Of a stretch of DNA of 48,519 bases, positions 8,899 through 19,167 are shown one piece after another. The translations under genes were made by a program, and so were the position numbers. The notes beneath the pieces were generated by a model, which had not been told where the DNA came from, made no database searches, and saw only the letters and a program-made list of their open reading frames with translations. Within the stretch, counting starts at the first letter, position 1. Each line of letters starts with the position of its first letter. Location: positions 1 through 48,519 of the forward strand of contig JAUCBJ010008923.1 in the NCBI GenBank assembly GCA_032718475.1, written 5' to 3'. The DNA is from Nemertoderma westbladi (taxonomy: Eukaryota; Xenacoelomorpha; Nemertodermatida; Nemertodermatidae).

Positions 8899-10614
8899 AT
8901 GAGTGACACACCACATTCGACGCGATACCCCCCTATCGACTATGACTCGTGCGACCCGGACAGATTGACAGTAGACGAACCGAGAAGGAGAACCCGAGAT
9001 TCCACCGATGTCACACCGTGTGCGTCGCCGGTACCCCGAACGGAAATACCGGAAGCCGCAGTGCGTGGCCACGGCAGAATCGAAGATTTCCTTACCGTCC
9101 CGCAGACTAGATCGTGGGAACCGGACATGGTAAGTTCGAATGGAAGCCAGGAGAACGTTATTAGAAGTATAGGAGGACACATGGCCCAGATTACTCAAAA
9201 CCTCGGAGAAGGTTTTTGCATTTTACGCGAGTTAACCACCGCGATGTTGAGATACGAGTTCTATACCTTACAGGTGAGGATAGAAAGTACGGTACATGCT
9301 TCCGTAGATGAACTTAAAGGTTTACACGAACTTGCAGAGTTGCGTGGCGACAACTTTACTCAGGTAAAGATAATAGATAAGTTAGTAAGTGCAAGAGAAA
9401 GTATTGTTCAGTTTAAGTCAGTAATAAGATTGGCTCAACAGGAGCAGTTTGACCAAATGCTAGGTGAGTCAGTTTCAGACGCGTTGTTACAACCCGAAGA
9501 GGAAGAAGAACTATACTGCCTGGACGGGAGGTTAGGGACGCTCACCAATTTTCTTCGTAGATGCGGCATACCGATCGAAGAACCGGAAGTCGAACCGCGA
9601 GGGACGACGGAAGTTCTCACTACGGAAGGCTTGCGAGCCTACCATATTCCACCCATGGATAGATCGTTCGTTAGCATGCGGAGTGACGCTGGCGACGTTA
9701 GTAGAACAGCATCTGTTATTACTCGACAACAACAGGAAGTTGCACGCCGACAACAAGTTGCCGAGGAAGAAGCGCAATGACAGATGGCACAGATCGCTAT
9801 CGAGGGAGAGAGACAACGTAGAGAAGACGAAGCAAGAATTGCGCAACTCAAAGCGCAAGCCGAATTTGAGGCTTCGGAGATGCGTAGATTGGAGGAAGAC
9901 TTAGCGCGAGAAGCAGCCGCGGCAGCAGCAACCGACGAGTTAGCACGACGGGTAGCAACTGACGAGTTAACACGAGTTGCAGCAGCTGACGAGTTAGCAC
10001 GGCAGAAGGCGGCCTCTGACGCACATGCTCAGTTGGAGGCACGGCAATTAAAATCATGTTTAGCCATACAGGAAGCAGAACTAGCGGCACAACAACAAGT
10101 AGCGGATCGACGCGAAAGGGAGATGCAGCTACAGTTCGAATTTAATTGTAGATCGCGTGAGGCAGCGAACGCGCAAGAGGACCTCAAACTCGACGCGAGA
10201 GATAGATCTATAAGATCCCGAGCCGGACATGACTTGTCTGCTCTGAATCGTTTCGAAGCTCGATATCGCGGAATTCAGAAGCGTATCGAGGAAGGAAGTG
10301 TGGGAGCGATAGATAGAGGAGAGGAGTTCGTCGAGGATTACTGTAAACGTTTTCCCCAAGTTATTCCTATGCTTAAACCCACGACTCCGATAAAACCGGT
10401 CTTTGTCACGAAACCTAAGGAAATAACGCCCGTGCGCTCGACGCAAGGTAACAGGTTTGTTGTGACAGAAATACCGCAACCTAGGGCAACTTCATCGCCA
10501 ATTTTAGCAGGTAACATAACTAGTCCACCTACAGTAAGTTGTAGTCTACTTGTAGGAAGGGAGGAACCTGCATTTATGTCAATTAAAAAGCAAAGTAAGC
10601 AGTTAAACCTGTGA
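8899..10614 (+). pseudogene. BEL ORF1, coiled-coil Gag-like protein, one internal stop
   Basis: ATG at 8899 opens a frame that runs to TGA 10612-10614, broken once by TGA at 9778-9780. In copy 2 the homologous frame (from 47431) is open through this point, so the stop is a mutation here. The first ~290 residues are mixed and acidic. Residues about 290-430 are a long Ala/Glu/Arg/Gln-rich coiled coil with tandem ADELAR-type repeats. The C-terminal ~90 residues are Pro/Lys/Thr-rich. No DUF1759 or zinc knuckle is seen, so this is a separate protein upstream of the canonical BEL Gag, probably a structural or matrix-like partner. Palindrome copy 1 lies within it (9624-9643) and reads EGLRAY. The function is inferred from position and composition only. 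Confidence 0.75.
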
Positions 10615-10751
10615 CGTGCTGTGCGAACCCAGTTATTTATAGACCGACTACGAAACCCGATTACTTTACTCAACCTTTGACACAATGTTAGACGCGACCT
10701 ACGACTTCGTGGAAGGCTTGCGAGCCTACCGAACAACGGAGGAGGACGGAT

Positions 10752-12341
10752 GTGGGTAGTACCCACAGGATCGAACCATGTTTAACGAGACCTACGACTT
10801 TGTGGAAGGCTTGTGAGCCTACCGAACGACGGAGAACCGTAGATCCCAGAACGCAACGAATGCGACCAAGAATAATACACCGTACGCGAACCCGCCAACC
10901 ACCTTATCCGGACGACAGCGACTCATCTAGTGACTCGGAGTCGACAGAACGGGAAGTATTCCATACTGGAGCGGCAGCAGCGGCGACGGATTGCAAATGA
11001 GAGGAACGATCGACGAACCAATTCGTCAACAACCCACCACGAGAAACACCCATTCGGAAACCCACGTTGCGACCAGCGGAAACGATCCGCACCAAACAGT
11101 TCACCGAGATGACGGACCGACTAGCTCAACTCGAAGAACTACTTGAAGCGCAACCGTCGGACCGATCACGAACCAGCATGGAGTTGGAACAACCTAGACA
11201 ACATCAACCACCAAGGAGAGAACAGGAGACTAGACAGACTCCGACCCATCGAGAAGAAGATCCCGTTAATAATTCCTACCGACGAACAACGTGCGGAAGG
11301 GAACGACTAGACGACGCTACCGAACAGGGACGCGGACAGTTGGATTTGGTTAGCAAGATTGCGAAATTCGCGGCTAGACTCGGATTACCGGCACAGCAAC
11401 TGCCGAAGTTCTCTGGCAACGCGAAACACTGGCGTACACTGGTAGACTACATCGAGCCCCAGATCGCTAAGTGTGCTTTCACCTCGATGGAGAAGTTTAA
11501 TTACTTGCTCCAAGTCCTGTCTGGTGAGCCAAAACGATTAGCGGAAACCTTTATCGGTGTTCCAGATGCCTTTGAGTTGGCGTACGACCGTTTGTATTCG
11601 ATTTACGGCGGTGACGTGGCCATGGCTAAATCCATTATAGAAGACCTCTGCAGAGGAGGCAATATTTCGAAACCGATCGACCTTTTACGACTCGCGGACG
11701 AAATAAAGAACGCTATAGGGACTTTACGGTCCATAGGACAACTCGAATACGCTAACGCACCGACAGTTCTCATTAGGATAATCGGTCGACTTCACCATCG
11801 ACTCCGACGAGAATGGCGACGCATCGAGTACCGGCGTGAAGAAGCCGGCGGGCTTTTGAAACTCACCGACGTCTACCAACTGATTTCACGGGAGGCCGTG
11901 ATTGAGACTCGATCGAACTATACCGAACACCATATCGCGGCAGAAGGGATAGCTATTTCTGCACCGACTCGGACCAAACCATTTCTGACGAACGCAAAAG
12001 CCGTTACCTACGCCACCCCTACTGAGACTTCTAAAGTTCTGACGCCTATCGGCACCACACAGCCACAACAACAGTTGCCAGCGGACTTTGTGGGATGCTT
12101 GTACTGTAAGCAGAACGGCAGAAACTATAGCGGACATAAACTTTGTGGGTGTTGTGCTTTTAAGGAGTTAGGAATCGAAGAGCAGAGACTCCAGATTCGA
12201 TCGTTAGATTCCTGCTGGAGATGTATGAAGCCAGGACACGTCCGGAAGGATTGCCCGAGCGACGATACATGTCCTCAGTATGGACGTAACCACGACGCGT
12301 TACTCCACACAACGAGTCATACTCCGACCAAACGCTTTTGA
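10752..12341 (+). pseudogene. gag: BEL Gag (DUF1759-like) with CCHC zinc knuckle
   Basis: This is frame-0 sequence broken by TGA at 10998 and ending at TGA 12339-12341; the first ATG after the break is at 11109. Around residues 110-260 of the downstream part it shows LPKFSGNAKHWRTLVDYIEP and the following helical region typical of the BEL/Pao Gag domain DUF1759. A zinc knuckle CWRCMKPGHVRKDC (CX2CX4HX4C) follows near 12212-12255, and the CPQYGRNHDALLH tail usual before the BEL protease comes next. Gag packages the genomic RNA. The same frame continues into protease and RT, so gag and pol were one polyprotein. The start is uncertain, because the frame is open upstream of 10752. Confidence 0.85.
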
Positions 12342-12419
12342 CGAGAGTATCCAGATAAAGCGGCTAGATGCGACGCGCTTTACAAGGAGCGTGCGCCGCG
12401 CGAGATTCATACTTTCTAC

Positions 12420-13346
12420 GTGGATTGTATGGATCAATCGGGATCATCGGACGAGGACGAGGAGGAAGACGACACATTTTATGTGCATGCGGGTGAGGAA
12501 CAGCCATCGATAACGCTCCTCACACAGAACCAATTGAAAGGGTTTAGCGTGATTTCTATAAAGATTACCGGAACCCGAGGGAGCAAGCGTATATACGCTA
12601 TCTTAGACTCTGCGTCATCGCATAGTTATGTTGACGAACAAGTAGCCGACGTAGTTACGGACATGAGTCAAGGTAAGACTGCTCAGTATACTGTAAGCAG
12701 CATGCATGGTAAGAGAGTGATTCCTGTGACTAGAGTAAAACTAACCTTAGACACTCTTCTTTCCAAAGCGGAACACAGCAAGGACGAGCACTCATTACTT
12801 CCGGTAATAAATTTGACCTTTGCAGCTACGAAGGACTTTAGTAACTTGCTTGGCCCTGTGCCAGAGCAATCACCGGAAGATCGTAAGTATTTCCGACACC
12901 TTGGAATACCGGAATGTCCTGTCAATTATCGTTCAATTGCGATGTTAATTGGGACAGACCAGTTTAACTTACATCAGGTATGGGAGACACGCCCATCTGT
13001 TATTACAGCGGGCAACCCCTAAGCATGTAGAACTCCCATAGGTTGGTATACTAGAGCACCAATACGTTCACTAAAGGTAAGTGACCAGGAGGACGACGTT
13101 TTGAGTACGTGTAGTTTATTGACTAACACGATTGATAATTCTCCTTCACACTCCTGTGGTCCAATTGTACAGACGGCATTATGACAGACTTGCGTCGCTA
13201 ACGCAGACACCACCGATACTGACGTAACTGATCTGGACACGACCACACGGACCTCTATCTTACAACTACTTGCAGTAAACCAGGTTGTATTGACTACTGA
13301 AGACCAAAGGGTTGTTGCTGTGGATGACTCGATGCACGAGGGTTTT
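12420..13346 (+). pseudogene. BEL aspartic protease (DUF1758-like)
   Basis: Frame 0 from after TGA 12339. An acidic stretch (about 12440-12480) precedes the protease domain, with catalytic AILDSASSHSYVDEQVA near 12600. The active-site triplet is D-S-A, where D-S/T-G is common. LLGPVPEQSPEDRK and ILIGTDQ-like MLIGTDQFNLH are typical of BEL proteases. In-frame stops at 13020 (TAA) and 13182 (TGA) interrupt the C-terminal part, where TPIGW, another BEL landmark, is still readable after the first stop. It would cleave the Gag-Pol polyprotein. Now inactive. Confidence 0.8.
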
Positions 13347-13522
13347 GGAAGGCTTGCGAGCCTACCGTAAAATCCGAAGGTCATTGACCCCACCCATCAG
13401 GCTTCGACACCGGTCGTTGATATTGGAAGGCTTGCGAGCCTACCGACAGATCAAGAGGTTGTCAAACCGCCGCACGACGATTCGACGCCGACTAGTGACA
13501 CTGGAAGGCTTGCGAGCCTACC
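13347..13522 (+). repeat. 78-bp tandem repeat in the protease-RT linker, each unit headed by the hairpin
   Basis: Three hairpin copies start at 13347, 13425 and 13503, exactly 78 bp (26 codons) apart and in the pol frame, each reading GRLASLP. The 58 bp between them are diverged but keep a common protein pattern (VxxPxHxxSTPxxD). A TAA at 13365-13367 interrupts the first unit. So the palindrome was duplicated as part of a coding repeat. Confidence 0.85.
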
Positions 13523-13601
13523 AGACATATTGACACTAGCCACCGCAGTGGACGAAGACGTGGACGAGGACCATGGCGCAGTGCAAGCAGCGCTTGACTG
13601 A

Positions 13602-15350
13602 CTGCTGACTGAACGGACCATCAATGGTTGGACCGCTATGTCAGGACAGGAAAAACGGTCATTAAATATTATGAGAGATACCATTCACCAGACCGCGAAT
13701 GGCCACTACGAGGTTGGCATGTTGTGGCGCAATGGACAACCTAAGCTAGTTAACAATTACCCGCTTGCTTTGAGGCGACTCAAATCAATAAGGCAGCGAT
13801 TGTTGCGAGACGAGACGGCCCATATGCAATACAATGCACAACTTCAGACGTATCTCCAAAAGGGATACGCCATTAGGATGTTAAATCCCGAGGTAACCAC
13901 AGATTAGACATATTACCTGCCACATCATTTTGTTCGACACCCGGACAAACCTGGCAAGGTGCGTGTAGTCAACGACTGTGCCACGCTTTACCAAGGAATG
14001 TCTATGAACAGCGAACTGATGGACGGGCCGAATATTAATAACTACCTCATGGGAGTCCTAATGCGTTTTAGACAACGCAAAGTGGCTTTCACCTGTGACG
14101 TAGAGGCCATGTTTCACCAGGTTAAGGCTTTGGAGCGGGACAGGGACAGCTTGAGGTTTCTTTGGTATCTGGACGGAAATTTAGAACTTCCGCCAGAAAC
14201 TTACCAAATGCAGGTAAGAGTTTTCGGAGCCAGGGACAGCCCCAACTGCACCATGTACGCCTTAAAGCAGACCGCATTAGACAGACAAGACCAATTTGAC
14301 CCAGAAGTAGTTCGGACTGTGGAACGAGATTTCTACATGGATGATGGCCTCAAGAGTTGTGACGCCTTGGAGCGCGCTACAACTGTAGCCCACCAACTCC
14401 AGGATTGTCTCGCTGAGGGCGGATTTCACCTGACGAAGTTTGCTTCTAACGAACCCGAACTGGGGAACTCATTTGACCCGATGGATCGTAGTGGAGGTGA
14501 CCTAGACTTAGACCTAGAACCTCTACCGACGACCAAAGTATTAGGACTTAGTTGGGACCCTAACACCGACAATTTTAGGGTACGTGTAAGGTCCAACGAC
14601 CAGATTAGACATCTCACTAAGAGGACTTGCTTATCGACCATGAGTCGATTGTATGACCCATTGTGTTTCATTAGTCCAGTGATCCTACATGCTAGGATCA
14701 TACTCTGCAGCATTTGGCAAGCCGGTCTGGAATGGGACGATCCCATCCCAGAAAAGTTAGCTGAGCAATGGAAGGACTGAGAAGCCCAACTGACGTTCCT
14801 ACAAGACTATACCATACCAAGGGTATACTTTCCTTTGCAGACCACCTTTCCTGCCGATTTAGAGCTTCACAGCTTTAGTGACGCTAGCAAGGATGGATTG
14901 GGGGTTACATTATACCTTAGACGACAAGTGACATCGGACAGCTACGATGTATCTCTCGTTACTTCTAGGGCTAGAACAATGCCGTTGAAGTATATGACTG
15001 TACCTCGTGGAGAACTGCAAGCCGGGACGATATCCACCGATATTGTCAGTCTAGTTCAACGCGAGCTGTAGGCTAACTTGAAGGTCACATATTGGACGGA
15101 TGCGACGTTGGTACTTTGGTACATAAACAACGAAGCGTTTGAGTTCAAGACTTTCGTAGCCAACAGATGGGCTGAAATCTTGCTCAAACAAGATTGGCGT
15201 CACTGTCCAGGGAAGCTGAACCCAGCTGACATCGCGTCACGGGGAATACAACCGCTTGACTTTTGTAAACCGGACAATAAATCCTTTTGGTTTAGAGGAT
15301 CCGATTTCCTACAGCGACCATCAGACAAAGGCCACTGTTATTCGACGTGA
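13602..15350 (+). pseudogene. pol: BEL reverse transcriptase and RNase H
   Basis: The same frame 0 continues after TGA 13599. RT landmarks are GKVRVVNDCA (after a TAG at 13905 that replaces the usual Trp before YLPHH), catalytic TCDVEAMFHQV near 14097, and the catalytic box FYMDDGLKS at about 14331. TGA at 14778 falls where BEL proteins have Trp. RNase H follows: LHSFSDASKDGLG near 14863 and YWTDATLVLWYI near 15090, separated by TAG at 15069, then the conserved PGKLNPADIASRG. The frame ends at TGA 15348, and integrase lies in another frame, so a frameshift (mutation or programmed) sits near 15340. It would copy RNA into DNA inside particles; here it is dead. Confidence 0.9.
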
Positions 15351-17755
15351 CAACCAATACCATACCAGAGGGTGCCGAGATAAAAATCGACAAGGTTGTC
15401 AAATCAAAAGCGAAAGCCAACGCCAAGGTCAAGAGGAAACAAGGACGGACGAAATCTGATGACCTGGACGCTAGACCTGACATTACGCCAGACGTCTCAC
15501 CAGAATCTCGACCAGACGCTTGTACGAATCTTTCACCGGATGTTCCGCGGGAGATTTCACCAGACGTTTCTCCTGATTGTTCACCAGATTACTCGCCAGA
15601 TTCACCAGAAGCGACACCAGATTGTTCTCCGGATTGTTTGCCAGATTGTTTTATGGAACTCTCGACAGATTGTCTACTGGACGTCTCACCAGACTTTCCA
15701 CCAGACATCTCGACAGACTGTCCACCAGATTTTAGACCAGACTTTAGACCAGACTTTCTGACAGAAATTACGCTAGACACCTTTTGGGACCGACGACAGG
15801 ACATTTCGCCGGATGTTCCGCGCTATGTCTCACTAGACGTCTCACCAGACTGTTCACCAGACGTTTCACCAGACTGTCTACTAGACACTCCATTAGAAGA
15901 CCCATTGGAGCGGACTTTTAGAAATTTACCAAATTTGACTTCTTTGGACGACAAAGGTGTGGCCACAGCGATCACACTTCGCTCAAAGAAAGTACTTGAC
16001 TTACCACATACAGGTAAATGTTTGACTAAGGTTAGGAAAATTACAGGCTCACAGGAACACACTAACACTGTAGAGTTGACACCGTTACTGCCAGTCGACT
16101 CACTAGGAGCAGACGGTAAAGGTAAGACCGTGGAGATTGACATACTTGGGGACTCAGACAACCCTACCGGAAGGCCCGTGGGCCTACCAAGTCCAGACAA
16201 GTATCCACACTACGACTATACCTTACCTGATGACGTCACTAACACTTACGTTGACCGGATAGTAAACCTAACTAGATCATGGACTGACGCGTGCCGCAAG
16301 TTAGCATGGCTCAAACGTTTGAGACAATATGCCAGAGGCAAACGCGACTTTCCTAGAAGACTTACCTTAGAGGAAGTTGACCATTGTGAAGTTGATATCA
16401 TTCTCCATTATCAATTGCGATATTTCGCACGAGAATTCACAGCGATCAAACAAGGTAAACAGATCAAGTCTTCACCGATTTTGAGTTGGAGTCCGATTAT
16501 TTATCGGGGCTTACTTTGTCACAAGTCCAGACTCCAGAACATCAACTTTGCACTTGACTTCAGGTATCCTATCATCATACCGCAACACCATGAGTTACAG
16601 CGCGCTATGATACTGGACGCACATGTACAACTCAAACACGTGGGTAGACATCACTGTTTGTCACATTTACGATCGAGGTTTGTACTGATTAGGCCTAGCA
16701 AGGCACTGAGTTTGGTAACACGGAACTGTATGATTTGTAAGAAGGTGCATGCGAGGATAGGACACCAAGAAATGAGTGAACTACCACTAGCAAGATTACA
16801 GGCATTTAGACCCCCTTTCACTGAGACAGGGATAGACTGTTTTGGACCTATAATCGCGAAACGCGGAAGGGTACAGGTAAAACGTTGGGGATTGATCTTC
16901 ACTTGCATGGCCTGCAGAGCTGTCCATATAGAGCGTGTGACAGATTTGACCACCAATGCCTTTATCCTAGCCTTACGGCAATTTATCGCTAGACGTGGAT
17001 TGGTCAAATCCATTTATTGCGACCAAGGGACAAACTTTGTGGGTGCACGGAACGAAATAACCAGAGCTTTAAAGAAATTGGACCAAAACCAGATTTCCGA
17101 GGAACTACGTCCTCACCGTATTGTTTGTAATTTTAATACTCCAGACAGTCCGTGGAGAGGCGGAGTTTGGGAAAGGCTGATTGGCTCAATCAAGACAGCC
17201 ATGGCAAAAGTAATCCCAACGCAACACATATTGACAGACGACCAACTGTCGACGTTACTAATAGAAATCGAAGCGACTTTGAACACTAGACCAATCGCTT
17301 TGAACCCAGACAATAACGACGTACAGTTTGCCTTGACACCAGCGCACCTGCTTATGCAGGCGCCAATGACATTGTTGCCCATTTCGGTACCCGTTAATAG
17401 CGACGGATACGGCAACAAGGCTTGGAAAATCACTCAACTATTAGCAAATAAATTCTGGGAAATATGGCAGAAATATTATTTGCCCTCTATTTCATCCAGA
17501 ACAAATTGGTATCATAATACCCGATGTTTGAGACGTGGTGACCACGTTTTATTGGCTGAAGACAATCTGAAAAGACGGTTTTGGCTGACCGGAGTCATTT
17601 TGACCACACACCCTACATCTGGTGTAATAAGGACAGTTACTGTACGGACTATCGACGGACGTACCGTAGATAGGCCTGTACAACGTCTCGTACTCCTAGA
17701 GGAGACTAGAAACGAGACAGGAGACTACAAATCTCCACCCAATATTAGTAAATAA
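15347..17755 (+). CDS. pol: BEL integrase with Ser-Pro-Asp repeat N-terminal extension
   Basis: This frame is open for about 800 codons to TAA 17753-17755. The first ~180 residues are a lysine-rich start and then an SPDV/SPDC-type repeat (15482-15900). An integrase zinc-binding module HVQLKHVGRHHC...CMICKK lies at about 16618-16740. The DDE catalytic core follows: IDCFGP near 16832, YCDQGTNF near 17015 and GGVWERLIG near 17160. The C-terminal RRGDHVLLAEDNLKRRFW and VDRPVQRLVLLE match the DUF5641 tail of BEL/Pao. It inserts the cDNA into host DNA. The listed start is GTG; the true start is probably upstream as part of the polyprotein, since the frame changes near 15340. Hairpin copy 7 (16169) lies inside as TGRPVGLPS. 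Confidence 0.9.
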   Translation: MTTNTIPEGAEIKIDKVVKSKAKANAKVKRKQGRTKSDDLDARPDITPDVSPESRPDACTNLSPDVPREISPDVSPDCSPDYSPDSPEATPDCSPDCLPDCFMELSTDCLLDVSPDFPPDISTDCPPDFRPDFRPDFLTEITLDTFWDRRQDISPDVPRYVSLDVSPDCSPDVSPDCLLDTPLEDPLERTFRNLPNLTSLDDKGVATAITLRSKKVLDLPHTGKCLTKVRKITGSQEHTNTVELTPLLPVDSLGADGKGKTVEIDILGDSDNPTGRPVGLPSPDKYPHYDYTLPDDVTNTYVDRIVNLTRSWTDACRKLAWLKRLRQYARGKRDFPRRLTLEEVDHCEVDIILHYQLRYFAREFTAIKQGKQIKSSPILSWSPIIYRGLLCHKSRLQNINFALDFRYPIIIPQHHELQRAMILDAHVQLKHVGRHHCLSHLRSRFVLIRPSKALSLVTRNCMICKKVHARIGHQEMSELPLARLQAFRPPFTETGIDCFGPIIAKRGRVQVKRWGLIFTCMACRAVHIERVTDLTTNAFILALRQFIARRGLVKSIYCDQGTNFVGARNEITRALKKLDQNQISEELRPHRIVCNFNTPDSPWRGGVWERLIGSIKTAMAKVIPTQHILTDDQLSTLLIEIEATLNTRPIALNPDNNDVQFALTPAHLLMQAPMTLLPISVPVNSDGYGNKAWKITQLLANKFWEIWQKYYLPSISSRTNWYHNTRCLRRGDHVLLAEDNLKRRFWLTGVILTTHPTSGVIRTVTVRTIDGRTVDRPVQRLVLLEETRNETGDYKSPPNISK
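15482..15900 (+). repeat. Ser-Pro-Asp minisatellite inside pol
   Basis: Degenerate repeats of about 12 bp built on CACCAGACGTCT or TCACCAGATTGT give SPDV, SPDC and SPDF repeats over roughly 140 residues between RNase H and integrase. All three forward frames and the minus strand are largely open here, as expected for a short-period repeat. An acidic, proline-rich linker at this place is unusual for BEL Pol. Confidence 0.85.
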
Positions 17756-18445
17756 GATGTGGTACCCTTGATGGCCACCACATAGACTTACCATATTTTA
17801 GTCATTTTGTATTACTGTATGTGCATTTGTAATCCTCTTCACTGTAGATAGAGACAGCGGTGGAATTCCATGTCTTTATATGTGAACATGGAGGGTAGTA
17901 CCCTTATGTATCACATAGGAGCGGGATTGTGTGTGTACAGTAGGAATGGAATTCTACTTAGAACCCACAATTGAGACAATTTTTCAAAAATTATTAGACA
18001 AATCCATTCAGTTGGATTTAAATTTAAGAAAAATGATTCTCCAGTGAATACGAATTCTAGAATACAGCTAGATAAAAATTAAAATTGGGGAGGACAAGAG
18101 CGGATGGAAGGCTTGCAAGCCTACCGATAAATTTTTTTTGGAAAACAAAATCGGCCTTGTTCTACGTAGTCGTGTCTACTATTATTTAGACCAAATTAAT
18201 TCTCGACTGCATTATTTTCTTAGGAATGTAGTTTGGGAAATTAAAAGGTGAGTATTTTAGACTCGCGGCTAGTTTACCCGGAATTCGTTTTTTATCGGCA
18301 CAATTTTTTGGATTAGGAGCCAGTGCGAAATCACACAAACCCGAAGTCATTAGGCAAATGGGTTGGGGTTTTAGAGCAAAGTTGAGCCAAAAGCTGACAA
18401 ACTCTAAGTCACCTCACATCTAACCTCTATTTTGTGCTTCATCTA
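17756..18445 (+). other. intergenic region between integrase and the 3' ORFs
   Basis: AT-rich with no ORF of note. It contains hairpin copy 8 (18106-18125, the TTGCAA-centred variant) and, at its 3' end, a pyrimidine-rich stretch ending CTTCATCTAG that could serve as a 3' splice site. Confidence 0.5.
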
Positions 18446-18446
18446 G
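18419..18446 (+). promoter_or_regulatory. candidate 3' splice site before the 3' ORFs
   Basis: A pyrimidine-biased run (TAACCTCTATTTTGTGCTTC) leads to ATCTAG, with AG ending at 18446, 40 nt before the ATG at 18487. It would pair with the leader donor at 8837. It is found by eye only; other AGs nearby are possible. Confidence 0.3.
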
Positions 18447-18486
18447 TAGCAACGTAACGATATGTAACCATATATATGTGTATACG

Positions 18487-19167
18487 ATGGCGGAGAAGAT
18501 GAATAAGGAGTTACGTCAAGAGTTTACGCAGGAACAAGAGGCGCCATTCAATCGTTATGGAGCTAAAAACTTTAGTGTGTTTGGAGTGGAGAGTATGGCC
18601 AGAAGTACGGCCAAGCTCGCTAAATCCAAGGCGGACCCGAATGTTACGCGACAGCGGTTGGACGTGTATAACAAAAGAACGGAGGAGATACGCGCAGAGT
18701 TTAATGCGTTATATCCCTACGATGCATTATGCGATGCTAGTGACATTTGCGAGGATCCAGACACCGAGATGCGCCGATTGTATCATACGCTGCAATACTT
18801 GACGGTAGATGAACCCTTACCTGCAGCCAGGGATGAATTCGAAGGAATGTATCTTTATAGACACGCTCGTGGAGTGGATCCAGAGACAAAGGACGCGTTT
18901 TCCATATACATACTGTTTTACAAATGTGGAGCATGTATGCGTGAGCAAGATAACGCGATTCCTATGAGATTGAACTCGGAGAACCCCGAGCCAATATTAG
19001 CGCGATGCTCATACCACCAAAGTCTGCGTTACCAAGAAGGCGGATACCCTTTGACGAATCCGTACCATTTGTTTAAAATGAGTGGACCGAACGCGGGTGA
19101 GATCGTTATTAACGAACCCAGATTAGTCGAAACCAGACGTCTACAGCATGGTAGTGGACGAGTCTAA
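18487..19167 (+). CDS. BEL 3' ORF A, unknown protein
   Basis: ATG at 18487 (an upstream in-frame GTG at 18478 is less likely), ending TAA 19165-19167, about 226 residues. The first ~90 residues are charged and helical (MNKELRQEFTQEQE; many Lys/Arg/Glu). A possible metal site appears near residue 155: CGAC about 30 residues before RCSYH. No signal peptide or membrane segment is visible. It lies where env would be and overlaps ORF B by 20 bp in another frame. I do not recognise the family; role unknown. Confidence 0.55.
   Translation: MAEKMNKELRQEFTQEQEAPFNRYGAKNFSVFGVESMARSTAKLAKSKADPNVTRQRLDVYNKRTEEIRAEFNALYPYDALCDASDICEDPDTEMRRLYHTLQYLTVDEPLPAARDEFEGMYLYRHARGVDPETKDAFSIYILFYKCGACMREQDNAIPMRLNSENPEPILARCSYHQSLRYQEGGYPLTNPYHLFKMSGPNAGEIVINEPRLVETRRLQHGSGRV

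Noticed and set aside
13312-13533. ORF with three LEGLRAYR repeats as a possible repeat protein
   Set aside because: It is the +1 reading of the hairpin repeats; the pol frame (GRLASLP) fits the flanking protease and RT.
15589-16200. Minus-strand SGEQSGE-type ORFs opposite the integrase extension
   Set aside because: Shadows of the SPD repeat on the coding strand.
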